Source: Torreya grandis (taxonomy: Eukaryota; Streptophyta; Pinopsida; Cupressales; Taxaceae). From it: 64,000 bases of DNA. The notes under the pieces are model-generated. The model was given only the letters and a program-made list of their open reading frames with translations, was not told the DNA's origin and did no database searches. Each line of letters begins with the position of its first letter. The first letter of the stretch is position 1. The position numbers and the translations under genes were made by a program. The DNA lies in NCBI GenBank assembly GCA_037957365.1, contig JARHVA010000001.1, positions 15,356,501 through 15,420,500 on the forward strand. Reading direction: 5' to 3'. Shown piece by piece: positions 10,834-23,749 of this stretch.

Positions 10834-13075
10834 CTTCCCTTATTCCTATATGGATCCATTTAGATTCTAGACACTAACATATCATCTGCTCTCCATCATC
10901 ATAGTCTTATCCATTTAATTATTCAACGTCATTTCTTTTAGCAAATCAAATCAACATGAAAGAATTTTTGGAACAACAAATGTAGTTCATCATCAACATC
11001 TGTTTCAAAATCCTCCTAAAAACCACTAATATATAAGACAAAAGAAGAGGCTTCCTCTTCTAAGGTTAGGGTTTTTCCTAGTGAAAGATGACAAACTAGA
11101 TCACAAACCACACATGTGGTTGCATAGACTTCTCAACAGACTCCAACAAAATGAAAACTAAGACCTAGGGATTCACAATCTCATATAAACCTTGAATCTA
11201 AGGATATCCCTTTAACAAACACAACATAGGTAATCAAAACAACTAGAGCATCACAAGCTTATGAAGATACTTCTATAAAAGAACCTAGTTCCCTTATGTA
11301 GACAAAAAAAAGATGTAGAAAATTAATTTTGGCACAAGATGATGATGAGATAGAAGAAGCTACCACTCTTAATAGCCTCAGACATTCACCATTATTCTCA
11401 TCCCTAATAACAATAGAAATAATAGTATCAGTTCTTGATGAAGATGCTATCACAATAAAGATTTCTAAGTTAGTAGTAGCTCCTGATGAAGTAGATATCA
11501 CAATAGAGATTCTTGAGTCATCAGTAGTAGTCCGTAATGAAGAGCCTATTCCACTAGATATCCCTACTGAGGTAGCTATTTAGAAGGAAAACATACTCAT
11601 AGAACAAATTTTAGTATAGGAAGTAGAATCTTCTCCATCTTCTCTAAATATTGATGTAAGACTAGTATTAGATAAAAGGAAAAGCATTATGGTCTCTGAA
11701 GAAGATAAATTATCCATTTCCATTAAAGATTTATAGTTGTAGCTCATCTTTACACTGTCAAAGGATGAGATCATCATCAAATAATAAGCTGCATATATTG
11801 TTGATCTTTTAGCTCGGTTATAACATAAGGATTTACTCAACTCTTCTTTGACTCAATAAATATATAGTTTTAAAAACAAAGCTTTAGATCACATGACTAG
11901 GAACAAAAAGATTGAAAAATAAATAACTCATTTTGATGAAGACATGGTAAATTCTTGGATATATATCACTGAATTAAAAGAATAAAATTTGTTGTTAAAA
12001 TATCAAATTCAAAATTCTTAACAACAATAGCTCTATATGCAAACTTCATCTTCTTATAAACCTTCATTAGATGAAGCCTATCAAACTATTGTTTCTCATG
12101 TTGGCTGCCTAGATAAATGGAATCAGGTATGTTATGAGTTTAGGGAACTCAAAGAATGAAATAAATTTTTATAAAAAAAGAAAAAATAGACCATGAAAGA
12201 CAACTTAGAGCAAGATAAATAATAGATTCAAAAAATTGAGGTAAATCTACAAGTTGCAAGTCGGATAGGTGAAAACCTTCTAGCTTGCAGAGATCCCTCT
12301 CTTTATTATAGCTTGTATTTACATGAACAATTTTATAGATGATAGATACTAAGAATTTCATGTGATTTACCTCACAACGTTAAAGATCTTCTTATGTTTC
12401 TAAATAATTGCTAGGACTCCACTCTAGAATAACAAGATTTGTTATGTGAGTTTTATTTATATAATCTAATATTAAGAGACTATAATAAGTTCATGGTCAA
12501 CCTATATATAGGAGAAGTTCAACTAAGATCTTTTTTTCTACTTATAAAAATTAGACAGCTTGAAAATCTAGACATGAGGAATATGTGGAAAAATCCAAAA
12601 CTACAGGCCTATGTATTAGACTTATTTTTGATAGTGCGAAGAACTTATTGATTGACTTCAAAATTGCCTATCTAATGAATTTAAACATTAAGGATTATTA
12701 CTTTTAGGCTTTGTATAACAATAGTGTCTCATTTGATTGTATACAAGACAAAATTTTGATGATATCTATATATCCAATGTTAGTCATTGGGACATATTGA
12801 CAATTTATTTGAAAAGAAAAGAAATGATGTCTCCAACTACTCTAAGATGGAGGTTACAAAGGGCACAAATTTTTATGAATCCTATTCCACCATGGTATAG
12901 ATGGAGTCCTCAAATATATGAATAATTTTAGAATTGGTAACAAATCATCCAAACGTATCAAGGTTTCACTAGTCCCTTGGACAATCACTGGGCTGATGAA
13001 TTTGACATATATGATCTCAACAAGTGTTTACAAGCTAGAATTCAAAATTATGATGGATCAAACAGCAACTAAATT
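10834..13075 (+). pseudogene. 3' part of the interrupted extra ORF (env-position ORF of Ty3 element)
   Basis: This continues the frame of 3726-4269 beyond the LINE. It first reads LPLFLYGS and, after a stop, SSALHHHSLIHLII, which fits the plant-transposon-protein domain. A long, strongly decayed stretch follows. It includes an open acidic segment at 11329-11583 (rich in I, E and D) and helix-prone segments around 11880-12310 and 12439-12650. Similarity becomes unrecognisable towards 13 kb. Together the two halves amount to about 2.8 kb of coding remnant. Function is unknown; in Tat/Athila elements this position holds an env-like or extra ORF. Confidence 0.5.
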
Positions 13076-14504
13076 TTTAAAAGAGACTTGAAAAAGGTAA
13101 ATTATGGGAGATATAATGAGTCTAAAATATGGCTCATTATTATTATAACTGTGTTCATTTTTCTTCCACTATCTCTCCTCTAGACTGAGCAAATCAAGGA
13201 TCTTAGGCTTGTATCTAATCTTAGTGTAGTAAATAGATGCTTTATCTTACTTAATGTTACTAAATCCTAAATGACAAACTATACCATCTATTTCTAACTC
13301 TTTGCATGTTTAGTCTCTCCATTTTGTGCATATACATATGATACAATAGTCTATAAGGAATAAAGACCCATTTTAATGATCTTCTAAGGCAACCTATAGA
13401 AAATATTTTGACATTTTGGAAATATATGAATTCATTGGATACTCTTCTGATTCATTTGAGTCTTCTCTACACTAAGCTATGAATTTATTCAGAAGCTTTA
13501 AATTCTCATAGTGCACTAATTCAGACTCACCCAGTAACTAAAAACTCACCCAGTCCATAGCTACAAACTCATTCAAGATCTGATTTCATTCACCAAAGCA
13601 TTCCACCTAGTCTAGCATCTTTATTATGGACTTCTTCAAACATTTAGGTTTCTTAAAAAAAGTTAATTTGGAGTTGCTTTGGACTCCATCAAAGTTGTTA
13701 TAGAGCTGCTTCATATTCTGTTAGAGTTACTATGGAGTTACTTTAGATTCCACCAGAGTTGTTATGAAGTTAATTCAAACTTTATCGAAATCACGCTAGA
13801 CTCTTCCAATCCAGCTTTTAAACTTGAAAAACTAAACGATCTATACTTGGAGATTGTTTTGGTCACTTACTATTTATATGATTACTATAAATAGTGAATA
13901 TATAAATAAACTTTACATATATATCAGTCAATGTAAATATGTTCATAGTATTGAAAAAACAAATAGATCTAGTAGATCTAAGCAGCCATTTTTAGTAGAT
14001 ATGTAATGGATTTTGTAACAGATGAATCTTCGTATTCTAAACCATCAATTGCCTATTTTGAAGAACCACTAATATTAGGAGATTTCTTTTGATAAAAAAA
14101 TATTGAATACTAGTTCTATGGGTCTTCTATTATAACATTTACATAAGTAGATCTTCATGCTTTGATGAAGATATAGAAAAATTGAGAAATAGATAATATA
14201 TGACTTTTCAGTTAATATTTTAGTCCAATTAATGTTACATTTATGTAATTTTCTTTGATTAATGAAGAAAGATTCAATTTCTAAGCATTGAATCTTATTT
14301 CATTCCTTTTCACAAGGCGAGTAAGGGCCCACTCTCCTCAAGAACCAAGAACATATTTTTATATGATATTTTATGTATTTATGACTTAAAATAATTATAA
14401 ATATATTTCATCCTCATACAACATTGTCATACAACATTGTAAAACTTATAAGTAATACATCAATCAAAATAATCAAGAATCAAAATATACATTTTGCATG
14501 GGGG
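13076..14504. other. Non-coding, possibly LTR-derived sequence
   Basis: No coding region is seen. A degenerate GAGTTACTTTGGACTCCA-like repeat lies at about 13668-13770. A good plant TATA-type sequence (CTATAAATAG) lies near 13885, followed by AATAAA-containing sequence. These would suit the 3' LTR of the older Ty3 element, but no matching 5' LTR is in the window to prove it. Confidence 0.35.
13884..13894 (+). promoter_or_regulatory. TATA-box-like sequence
   Basis: ACTATAAATAG matches the plant TATA consensus. It stands downstream of the Ty3 remnant, where an LTR promoter would be expected. There is no evidence of use. Confidence 0.3.
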
Positions 14505-14621
14505 CATTGTCTCCTGGATTTTACATAAACATTTAGAAGAGGGGATCAAAATTCAAGACCATAGTCTAAAAAAAACGGGTCCCCATTTTCTTTGAAAAGA
14601 AGGAGGATGTTTGGTACAATA
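14505..14621. repeat. Direct repeat copy A (about 117 bp), candidate element terminus
   Basis: From TCTCCTGGATTTTACATAAA to the GGTACAAT block this segment matches 20387-20505 in the same orientation at roughly 85% identity. Both copies contain a purine tract (AAAAGAAGGAGGA here) before TGTTTGGTACAAT. The two copies lie about 5.9 kb apart and bracket a minus-strand gag remnant, so they may be parts of that element's terminal repeats. Confidence 0.55.
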
Positions 14622-15859
14622 AATGGTGACTTATAGGGTGAATACTCCTGAGTATTCAAGAACCTAGAACTCTGGTTTGCAATCTTAAATCAATCATGAA
14701 GTGTGTCACAGAAGAATACTTAAATAAGAAACATGAAAGAGGATCCTAAGTTCATTCACACAACATACTTGCCTTCTAATTTATTATATCTATGTGTGTC
14801 AAATGTGTAATTTATTTAACCCTTATTGTGATAAGGTTTTCAAAAGCTTTGATGGAGCTGTATGTTTCACTCTAATATCTCTTAGATCTCATTAAATCAA
14901 GGGAAGCTTAGGCATTGCTCTGCTTTCATCTAGGCATCCATAGCCCTAATAGAGATAACTTGGGTTCCTTCTCTTCTCATTCCATTATTTTATTTTGATC
15001 ATGATGTGTGGTACATTGACCTTATTTCATCATGCGAACATTTTTATTTTATTTAGATTTTCTTTTGCTCTTTTGAACTCATTGGTTTTGTCTTCTTTTG
15101 TTCTTGAATGAAAAAGAGAAGAGCTAAAACCTTAGTGAGCTGGTAGAATTATAAAACAAATAATTATTAGAACGTCCTTGCCAGCTACACCTATATCTAG
15201 AATTGTCACTTCCAACAAGTATTTAATGTGATAAGTGCATTTGATCCAATAAAAAAGAAAAATTTATAAATTTGCATGAATTACTCTGAGAGCAACTTCC
15301 ACATTCCTAGTAAAAGTATTTAATTAAGATAACATCCAGAATGGTTCATGCTTACATACCTTTATCCTAAAGACTCAAAAGCATAGATATACACCTAATA
15401 TGTAAACTAGTCTCAAAGTGCCAAGATTTTTATTTTTCCTTTTTCTACAAGTCATAAGCTCAGTTGGCTTGAATTTTTAGCTTGGTTATAGTCAGAGAAA
15501 ACACAATTATGATTTTCAGAGAAAGCAAAAAAATTAATCTAAGAAAGAAAAATACTAAAAGCGGGAAAAATTAATCTAGAAAGCAGGAAACTAATCTAAG
15601 AAAGCATATATATCTAATATAAGAAAGAAAATGATAGAAAAAAAGAAACCTAACCTATTCCTACTCTAAAGAAAACCCAAACAAGATGGGGGATGGATTT
15701 GGAAACTCTATTTGGTATGCTTTTCACTCTTTGATAATAACAAGGTTTTCCCCATTAAAGTTCTAAGATAGGCAAGGACATCCTTGTATTCATTAAGTAG
15801 AATTTTGAGTCTTTCCATCATATCGTGGAATAAAAAATTAGAATTACTTATTAGGACAC

Positions 15860-17515
15860 TTTAGACACAATAAACAAATAACTCATCCAAAGTGTCTCTT
15901 GAAATGGATATTAGATCTGACCTACAGTCTTGAAAGTCATCGTCCTTTGTGAAATCATTATGGGGAAGGTCCACAAAGATAGAATCAGAATCATAAGTAT
16001 AAACATGAATAACATTTTCCTCAAAAAATTCATCTAAACTCTCATTTTGAGTGTGACCTTCAATATTGGAATGAATCAATTCTTGATTTTCCAAATTATG
16101 AATAAAAATTGTGCTTACTTGGGGCTCACTATTTTTGATTTCAGGAGTGAAAGATTCATTAATTATTAATTATAGAGGGATCATCCCATCCACTACCTAT
16201 TATTGATCCTTTTTATTATTATTTTGAATTGAAACTCTAATTATTTTCATATGAGTAATTTGTTTCTTTTGAATAGTTATGCTCTGGAAGATATGCAACT
16301 TAAAGGGCATCATATGTGTAATCAAAGGTCTTTGCCTCAATGTCAAATGAGGTTTATGTCCAGACACATTGGGGTTCCTGGTTAATCATATAATCAACCA
16401 TAGTGTCCTGCACATTAAAATTAGGCAGAAATTGAATTCAACGTCTATCAAATCAAGGCATGAGCATCTATGTGAATTAATTCCATTAAAACATAAATAA
16501 GAAATAGAATTAGAATTATTGGGGGAAGTCAACATACCCTTTTCATTTGCTTGATGATAAAATACATACTTGCCTCAAGGATAACATAATCTATAATCTC
16601 AACATTGAAGCTTGCATGATCAGAAGAGAACAAGTCAGGAATATACATCAAATGAGTCTTCTAATAGAGATTCTAATGCAAACCAGTAGTCACAAGAGTC
16701 ATCAACACCATCTTTATAGCTAATATCTTCTTTTACAAGGCAAAGTAATTGATCTTCTACCTGAGCATATTCTGTCTCATAGATCTATTACAAAGTTGAC
16801 AATGTTCTTCTAAATTGACATTTTCTTCACTATAATCATTTCCTTCTTGAATTATCTCATCAAATATAGGGATGGAATCAACATGATCCAATTATCCTAT
16901 CTTGATGGATTCCTCTTCTTGATGTTGGTATCTTAATTTCTCTAGTAACATTACAATTCCTTCATTGATGGCTGCAATATACTCTTCATCTAGGATCTCT
17001 TCTTCCTCTTTGTGCATAGTGCCTGGATCAAAAGGAAACCCTTTCCTTATGCTCCTATTTGGGTACAGTAACAAACTTTCTCTTTGGATAGCTTCTATAC
17101 AATTCATATCAAACATACCTACTACAAAGGACCTCATAGAAGATGTTAAATTATTTTTAAAATCATGAACATCAATATTTGGACCAAATTGAATAAAAAA
17201 TGTTCCTTGAAATCACTCCAACTAGTAATAAAACTAGGTGCCAACTCTCCTGACCAATCATACATTTATTCTTTTAACATGAATGGGAACAACCTGCAGA
17301 TTACATCCTCAAATTTTATATCCATAACATGCATAGCATATATGTAAGCAACGATATGCCCTTCAACAGCTCTTGGGTGATTATTATGGAACCTAAGAAG
17401 GTATGTGAATGGTTCATCAAGGAGATCATGCTGAATCCCTAAGATATCTATGGGTGATTTATTGAGCCAACCATTCTCAAAAAAAAATTAGTACAATCAG
17501 AGGTATTGACCGTCC
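15860..17515 (-). pseudogene. Ty3-type gag remnant, minus strand
   Basis: Read on the minus strand from about 17500, the frame gives SPIDILGIQHDLLDEPFTYL, then MDIKFEDVICRLFPFMLKE, YDWSGELAP, SFITSWSDFKEHFLFNFG. This is the capsid-type gag pattern (RLFPFTL...W...LP..SI.SW..L...FL..F). It continues through an open 81-codon segment (17137-16892, rich in E) and a second acidic open segment (16094-15861), with stops between them. No protease or RT follows on this strand. It belongs to an element other than the + strand Ty3 copies. Confidence 0.6.
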
Positions 17516-19280
17516 TTCTAACACCCATTTAGATTGTTGATGTGGGTTTTATGCACACCACAACTTTAACAAGGTAGCCTCTAATATTTTAAGATATCAA
17601 TGAAGGTAAACTTTACTCCAGGGCATGAGTTATAGGTATGTGGTCTTTAACACCATATTGATGGTATAGCTGGTAGGGTACGCAAGTTGTTGACAAGATT
17701 TTTGGATGGAGGTGTGGTCCCTTAAAGGTAGTGAATCTATATGTGAGTTAGATGGATGTATAGATTATAATATAGAGAGGGTAGGTCTAAAAAAAATTCA
17801 AAAAGGAGGGAAGGGCAAGGTAAAAAAAAGCTTCTATGATTTTCAAGAATTACTTCCCTAGATAGTTTCAAAAAGGACAAGTGCTCTTAGAACCTATGCC
17901 TATTTCTAGTAGTAATTGTACACACACAATCAAACATGACTAAGAAGTTTAAGAAAATACTAATGTAGAAAATTTACATGCGTCAAACAAAGGTTACTCC
18001 ATTTAGGGTAGCTATTGCACGCTCTTACTCAAGAGATTATGGATTGGGCTAGTGAAGTATCGAAGGTAGTTGTTGCACACACAAAAAACTACATCAAAAA
18101 ATCACTCATGCATATTCAAAATTATGAATCAATTTGAAATTAATTATCCTAATCAATATATTTTACCAATCTTTCAATAATTTTTGCATATTTACATATT
18201 AGTACATCAATCAAAATAATCAATAATCCCTTCACAACTATTGTACACTAAAAATTATTGAAACATACAACCAAAGACAGTAATAATTAATTACATATAA
18301 ATTAGAAAGAAAATACACAAACACATTCACTGAAGATCAAAATTGATGTTTCTCCTATATTCAAAATTATCTGACTAAAATTTAAGTTGGATTACAATTG
18401 TTTATATAGAATTGGGAAAGGGATCACCTCATCTTCCAAGTTCGTGCAAGGTTGCTACATGTGATAGTCAAAACTTGAGTTCTAACTATAGTCCAAGACC
18501 ATATAAGAGTCTACTTATAGTTATAATTTTAAATTAGCCTTTGCAAAATCAATGCAACATGTGTATGTGTATGAAGATGAAGGCAATTTTTAAAATTATA
18601 GTCCGAATTGCATGCAAAACTTTAGAATATATGTACCATTTACATAATTGTTCATGCTCAAATTCTTAGCCTTTTATAGGTTGTGAGAATAACCTATTGA
18701 ATATTTTTAAATAATCCACCTTTAAATAGAACTCAGACATGTATCAAAGAAAAGTATCACTATATCAATCCTTTAGAACCAATGACACTATTTAATTATG
18801 ATTAACCAAAACTAACTATGCATTTCATGTTTCTCGTGCCTTTCAATGAGTCTAGATCTTTGAAAAGTCCACCTAGGACTCACATCATCAGATCTTCTAC
18901 AGGATAAAATGTGATCATACCACTCGGCATCTCCATGGGTTTTTATGAGTACCTTTTATCATTATAGTTCAAACATCTTTATGCCATGTAGTGACTTCTT
19001 GATTATTTCAGGACCTTTGAAAAGTTTCCATCAATCTTGCACCATTATATCTTCAGTACGTGAGTTAACACGCACTATCAAATCTTGGTGCTTGACTTTT
19101 TGACTCCTTGTGAGGCTGACATTTATCACTTTTAGGTTTGGTCCTGTAAACATGAACATAAAATGACTCAGCATAGATGTATAATAAAGTGCTCGATGTA
19201 AAGGTGACACTTGGCAAATTTATGGAGTTTTTTTTGGGTCTACTGATCTTGGTAGTAGGGCATTGTCTTGACATTTTATG
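17516..19280. other. Unassigned stretch
   Basis: No convincing coding region, repeat boundary or RNA gene seen. The composition is AT-rich. It may be the leader of the minus-strand gag element. Confidence 0.35.
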
Positions 19281-20300
19281 CAGGGGAATTGTTTCGATGG
19301 GATTTTTATCATGGTAAAAATGTTATAAGATTTTTGCATGGGGCATGTATATCATTGGGGAAATTGTTTTGAACAAAATGTCTAAAACAATTATCTCGAA
19401 TAGTCTATTTCATTGGGTAAAATGCCCATGGTAAAAAGTTTGAAGGGTATGTTCATCAAGAAAAAATGTTCACAAACCCAATTCTGTTAGGGGAATTATT
19501 TCAGACAAAATGTCTGCAATAATTTTTTTGAAAACCAATTTCATCAAATAAAATATCCAAGACATAAAGCCTGTAATTTATTTTCATTGGATAAAATGTA
19601 TGAGACAACTTTTGAAGGAATTGGTTTGGGGTAAAAGTTCTAAACTAATTAGTCCAAGACAAAATCCTTGAAGGACAAGCTCATAGGGAAAAATTCTTGG
19701 GATAAAAGTCTTGAAGGGTAAGTGTATTAGGTCTAAAGGGTCTACTTCATAGGGAAAAGTGCCCATGAAAAAAGTCCAAAGGATATACTCGTAAGGCAAA
19801 GTTGTTCGAGACAAAAGTCCTAATGGGTCTAGTGGTCATATCAAAAAGGCCAAAGGGAATGTCTGTCAAGTAAAGTGTCCACAAATTTTTTTTGAAGGGC
19901 ATGTTCAAAAATTCTGAAGGGTATGTTCAATGGGGCCGAAGGTAAATTCTAATGAAAAAAATGTATCGACAAGATTATTGCAGGAAATTACCCAAAGACC
20001 CAATTTCATCAGATAAAATATTTGATAAAAAAATATCAAAAGAATAAGTCACCCTAGGGAAATGTCTCAGACAAAATATATGAAAGAATTCATTTGGCTC
20101 AGGGAATTTTAGATAAAGTCCAATCGCTTCAAAGAAATTGGCACGGGGGGAATTGTCATAGGGAAATTATTGTGGATAAAATGTCTGACATAATAAACTC
20201 AAAGACCAATTCATGCAGAACAAAAATTTCAAAGATAAAAGCCCAAAAAAGATAAGCCCAAAAACATAAAACTTAACAAATATAAATTGCATAAGTCTGA
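19281..20300. repeat. Degenerate short-motif repeat region
   Basis: A roughly 1-kb stretch where blocks such as GGGGAATTGTTTCAGAC, ACAAAATGTCTGA and CAATTTCATCAGATAAAAT recur at irregular intervals of about 60-130 bp. Examples are at 19358, 19490, 20060 and 20165. One occurrence (19503-19517) is a clean hairpin, CAGACA-AAA-TGTCTG. It looks like an old, diverged minisatellite-like array inside a retroelement. Confidence 0.45.
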
Positions 20301-20386
20301 TAAAGATAAACCCAAAATAGTTATAAAGATAGTTTGTGAAAACATGACGCTAATGCCATTTTGGCAAAGTAAAAAAAGGCCAATAG

Positions 20387-20505
20387 TCAGTCTTCTCCTA
20401 GATTTTTCATAAACATATAGAAGAGGGGCTCAAAAGTCAAGACCATAGTCTAAAAATAGTGGGTCCCCATTTCTTATGGAAAGAAGCGGGATGTTGGGTA
20501 CAACA
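20387..20505. repeat. Direct repeat copy B (about 119 bp), candidate element terminus
   Basis: Matches 14505-14621. It ends GGGATGTTGGGTACAACA at 20505. Read on the minus strand this gives a start TGTTGTACCCAACATCCC, a good LTR start (TG). Read on the + strand it gives a purine tract followed by TG. Which orientation is right cannot be settled here. Confidence 0.55.
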
Positions 20506-21143
20506 CTTTCAATAGATTATTTATTTTTAGAAAGTGAGTTTATTTTTAGTAGATTATTTATTTTTAACAAATGTGTTTTTAGCAAATAATTTATTTACAA
20601 TAAGTGTGTTTATTTTTAGCAAGTGTGTTTATTTTAGGAAATTGGATTATAGAGTATCTTAATTTTGCAAATGTGTTTCTTTATTGTATAAGCAAATATT
20701 TTCTAGGATAAATTAGATTAGATATTTAAAAAGACAACAATCCACCAATCATATTTGTAAGACCTACAACCATAAGCCTTATTGCAGACAGCTTTGGACA
20801 CTTCCCCTTGGTTTAAATGACATCAACAGATCAAGTTGATTAAATGAAGGGATTAACAACACCCATCATTAGTCATATCGAGATTCTCAAACACCTTTAT
20901 GCTTTTTATTTTATGAAATAGATGGTGAGCATCTACGTTGTATATAACATACCTTGAGTGTGTTTATATACCATTAAGGTTGCCTTTGATTATGAACAAG
21001 TGATTATAAGATTAATACATGCATTAGTATAGTTATGTTAATGGTTGAAGTGTTATTTGTGCAAAGTTAGTGTTGCACAAGAGAAGCAAAAAAAATAGTA
21101 ATGTTTTTATGGGTTTTATTTGAGTGAGATTTTGGGAGTTACA
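20506..21143 (+). repeat. LTR-like segment preceding a primer-binding site
   Basis: Part of this segment (about 20885-21142) is repeated at 47262-47525 in the same orientation at about 85% identity. Shared blocks include AACACCTTTATGCTTTTT, ACATACCTTGAGTGTG and TTAATGGTTGAAGTGTTATTTG. It ends TTACA at 21143, directly before a degraded initiator-tRNA-Met site. This suggests the right end of a 5' LTR. The left end is unclear. Confidence 0.5.
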
Positions 21144-21146
21144 TTT

Positions 21147-21159
21147 TGGTATTAGATCA
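21147..21159 (+). promoter_or_regulatory. Degraded primer-binding site (initiator tRNA-Met type)
   Basis: TGGTATTAGATCA matches the usual plant TGGTATCAGAGCC at 10 of 13 positions and directly follows the LTR-like segment. One of the changes turns CAG into TAG. Confidence 0.5.
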
Positions 21160-23158
21160 CAATTAAACATTGAGAACTCTAGATTATTGGTGCTATGCTA
21201 AATACATAATGAAATTTTTACTCACATGTGTACAAGTGGAATGGCATAGTGAGAATGTACATATCTCTAAATGTGGACTACATTGGGAACCATTGAATTC
21301 TTGTTATCGTATTCACCTCATTGGCTAACGGGAGCATCTTGTTAGAGAGAACTCACTTATTATTATAATTAATATTGTGGTGGAGTATCTAGCCACCGTG
21401 GAACATTCGACCCTGAAGTGAATAGAATGATAAAATGATAAAATTTTCTAGTTGATTGTATTACTTTTGTGTCTCATTAAGGGATGCTTATGTTGATCAA
21501 TTTGTTATTCCTTGGTATAAAATAGATATATATGGAGAAAATTTGCATGTATCTATGTTATGCATGGTAAATACCTACTTTAGTATATTTTTTGTATACT
21601 TATAATTATTATATATTAGTACATTGAGTGAATATGAATGTAATAACGTAATGTGTATATAGTTAATAATATGATAAAATTGATTATTTTTAAATCAAAC
21701 TATTAATAAAGGTAGCTCTAAGTTAGCATGCTCTAGTTAGTATTTCATTATTCATCTTGGTTAAGTGTAATCCATGAGGTTATAAATAGGCCTTTTTCTA
21801 TTATGTTGTAGTTATAAAATTTAGTTAACCCTAGTGTGTTTTTAACCTTGTGTATGTTGCTTGTTATTTAACTAGATGGTACCTAGTATGGTTTGGGATG
21901 CTTTATGTTTTGAACAAGATTGTTGTAAGTTCTAACCCTATAACCATAAGTGATTGAGATAATTAGTTTGAACTTTGTGTGTAACTACAAGTAATTCAAG
22001 AGTAATTATGTGGGTAGGGTCTTGATAAATTGATTTTGTGCCCCCCTCTTCATTATGAGGAATGAATATACCTTCCTACCTATGAGAGAATTATTAATCT
22101 ATTTAGTTTTTCTTGAGATGTCTATTCATATTGTGATTACGGTTCATTTGGGTATTCATTTCAGCATGGAATAGTGGTTGTAAGTATGAGTATCATTTTT
22201 CTAATATATATGTTTACTATATTTTAGACACATCATTGAGACTGAACAATGATTTATACCTGTGAATCGAATATGATAGTGCAACTACTGAGATTTTTGC
22301 ATTAGTGCTATTACATGAGATTTATCAACATATATTATTAATTTTAATTTGAACAAGACAACTAGGATTGAACATAGTGTTTTTCAAAAAATTATTTAAG
22401 TGCAACAATTGAAATGACACATTATTTGATGAGAAACTTGTATATTAGTTGATTTAGAGACTTTGAGACAGTTGATAGATTTCTTGGAAAACTTTTGGCA
22501 CTAGGTGCTAGGCATGAGGTTCACACTTGGTCTATTTTTACATAGTTATCTCAACATTTATTACCAGAAGGTATAAAGATGATTAATGTTGTTCTTGTTT
22601 CTCCAACTTCTAGGAAGTAATCGAGACTTACTTTATTACCTCTAGGAGGTAATCATGTACTCTTTTGGGAGGTATATAGAGGATGATGTGATATTTTCTC
22701 CTACCTCAGGAAAGTATTCAAACTATTTTTATTCTCTCACCTCTATGAGGGATTGAGTTTTATTGATTCCTTCTCCCCTTGGTTGAATTTTTATAGTCAC
22801 ATAGTTTGAGTAACATGATGTTTTCGATTTTTTTCTTTGAGAACCAACACTAGTTCTTGAACTTGTATTTACATTTAATTGTTCTTTTGGATTTTTGAAA
22901 ATTTATAAGTTATTTTAATTGAACTTGAAGTAAATATATTTACATTTGATTGCATTTGAATTTAATTTTATTTATTTTGATGACTTGACAATTGAGACTT
23001 AGACTTATTTTATTTATTGGTGCCAACTTCTTTTGAACTTGATTTATGACTTTCTAATTTATTTTCCTAATTTCATTGACTTATTGACTCTTAAATTGAT
23101 TATTTTAACTTTAAATCTTTTTAAATGATTATGGTATTTTGGTCTTGATGAATACTAG
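21160..23158. other. Unassigned stretch with an LTR-promoter-like region
   Basis: No coding region is recognised. Near 21780 GGTTATAAATAGGCC is a good TATA-type core and is followed by LTR-like sequence to about 22070. At 22637-22655 there is a small hairpin (ATTACCTC-TAG-GAGGTAAT). It may be the internal region of the element beginning at about 20.5 kb. Confidence 0.3.
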
Positions 23159-23428
<270 letters not shown>

Positions 23429-23554
23429 TTATAATGTGCATAGTGTGCACTATATGGGGGAGAAGAAATAATTTAAAAAAGTTATTGGATTGAGATAGGA
23501 ACCTATGTGAAATAGGTTCGTGACACCATTCTTCCCAACCATCAAACATGGTGT

Positions 23555-23556
23555 TA

Positions 23557-23623
<67 letters not shown>
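23555..23623. repeat. (ATT)n microsatellite
   Basis: About 22 units of TTA/ATT with no visible interruption, about 130 bp after the AT array. Confidence 0.95.
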
Positions 23624-23626
<3 letters not shown>

Positions 23627-23644
23627 GCCATTTATTTGGCATAT

Positions 23645-23745
23645 CTAAGGAGGTCAGGAGGTTTAAGGAGGTTTTGGGAGGCCTAAGTAGTTGGAAGGTC
23701 TAAATAGTTTTAAGTGGTCTAAGGAGGTTTGGCGAGATATTATTG
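23645..23745. repeat. Short degenerate GGTCTAAGGAGGTTT-like repeats
   Basis: About five imperfect 18-22-bp units built on (G)GTCTAAG(G/T)AGGTTT(T/A). A small minisatellite with no associated gene. Confidence 0.5.
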
Positions 23746-23749
23746 ATGA

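Noticed and set aside
490..12900. Alternative genetic code with TAG/TAA read as glutamine
   Set aside because: Some stops stand at tryptophan positions, elements have frameshifts as well, and the youngest element has a normal open gag. Decay by C-to-T change explains the pattern better in a plant nucleus.
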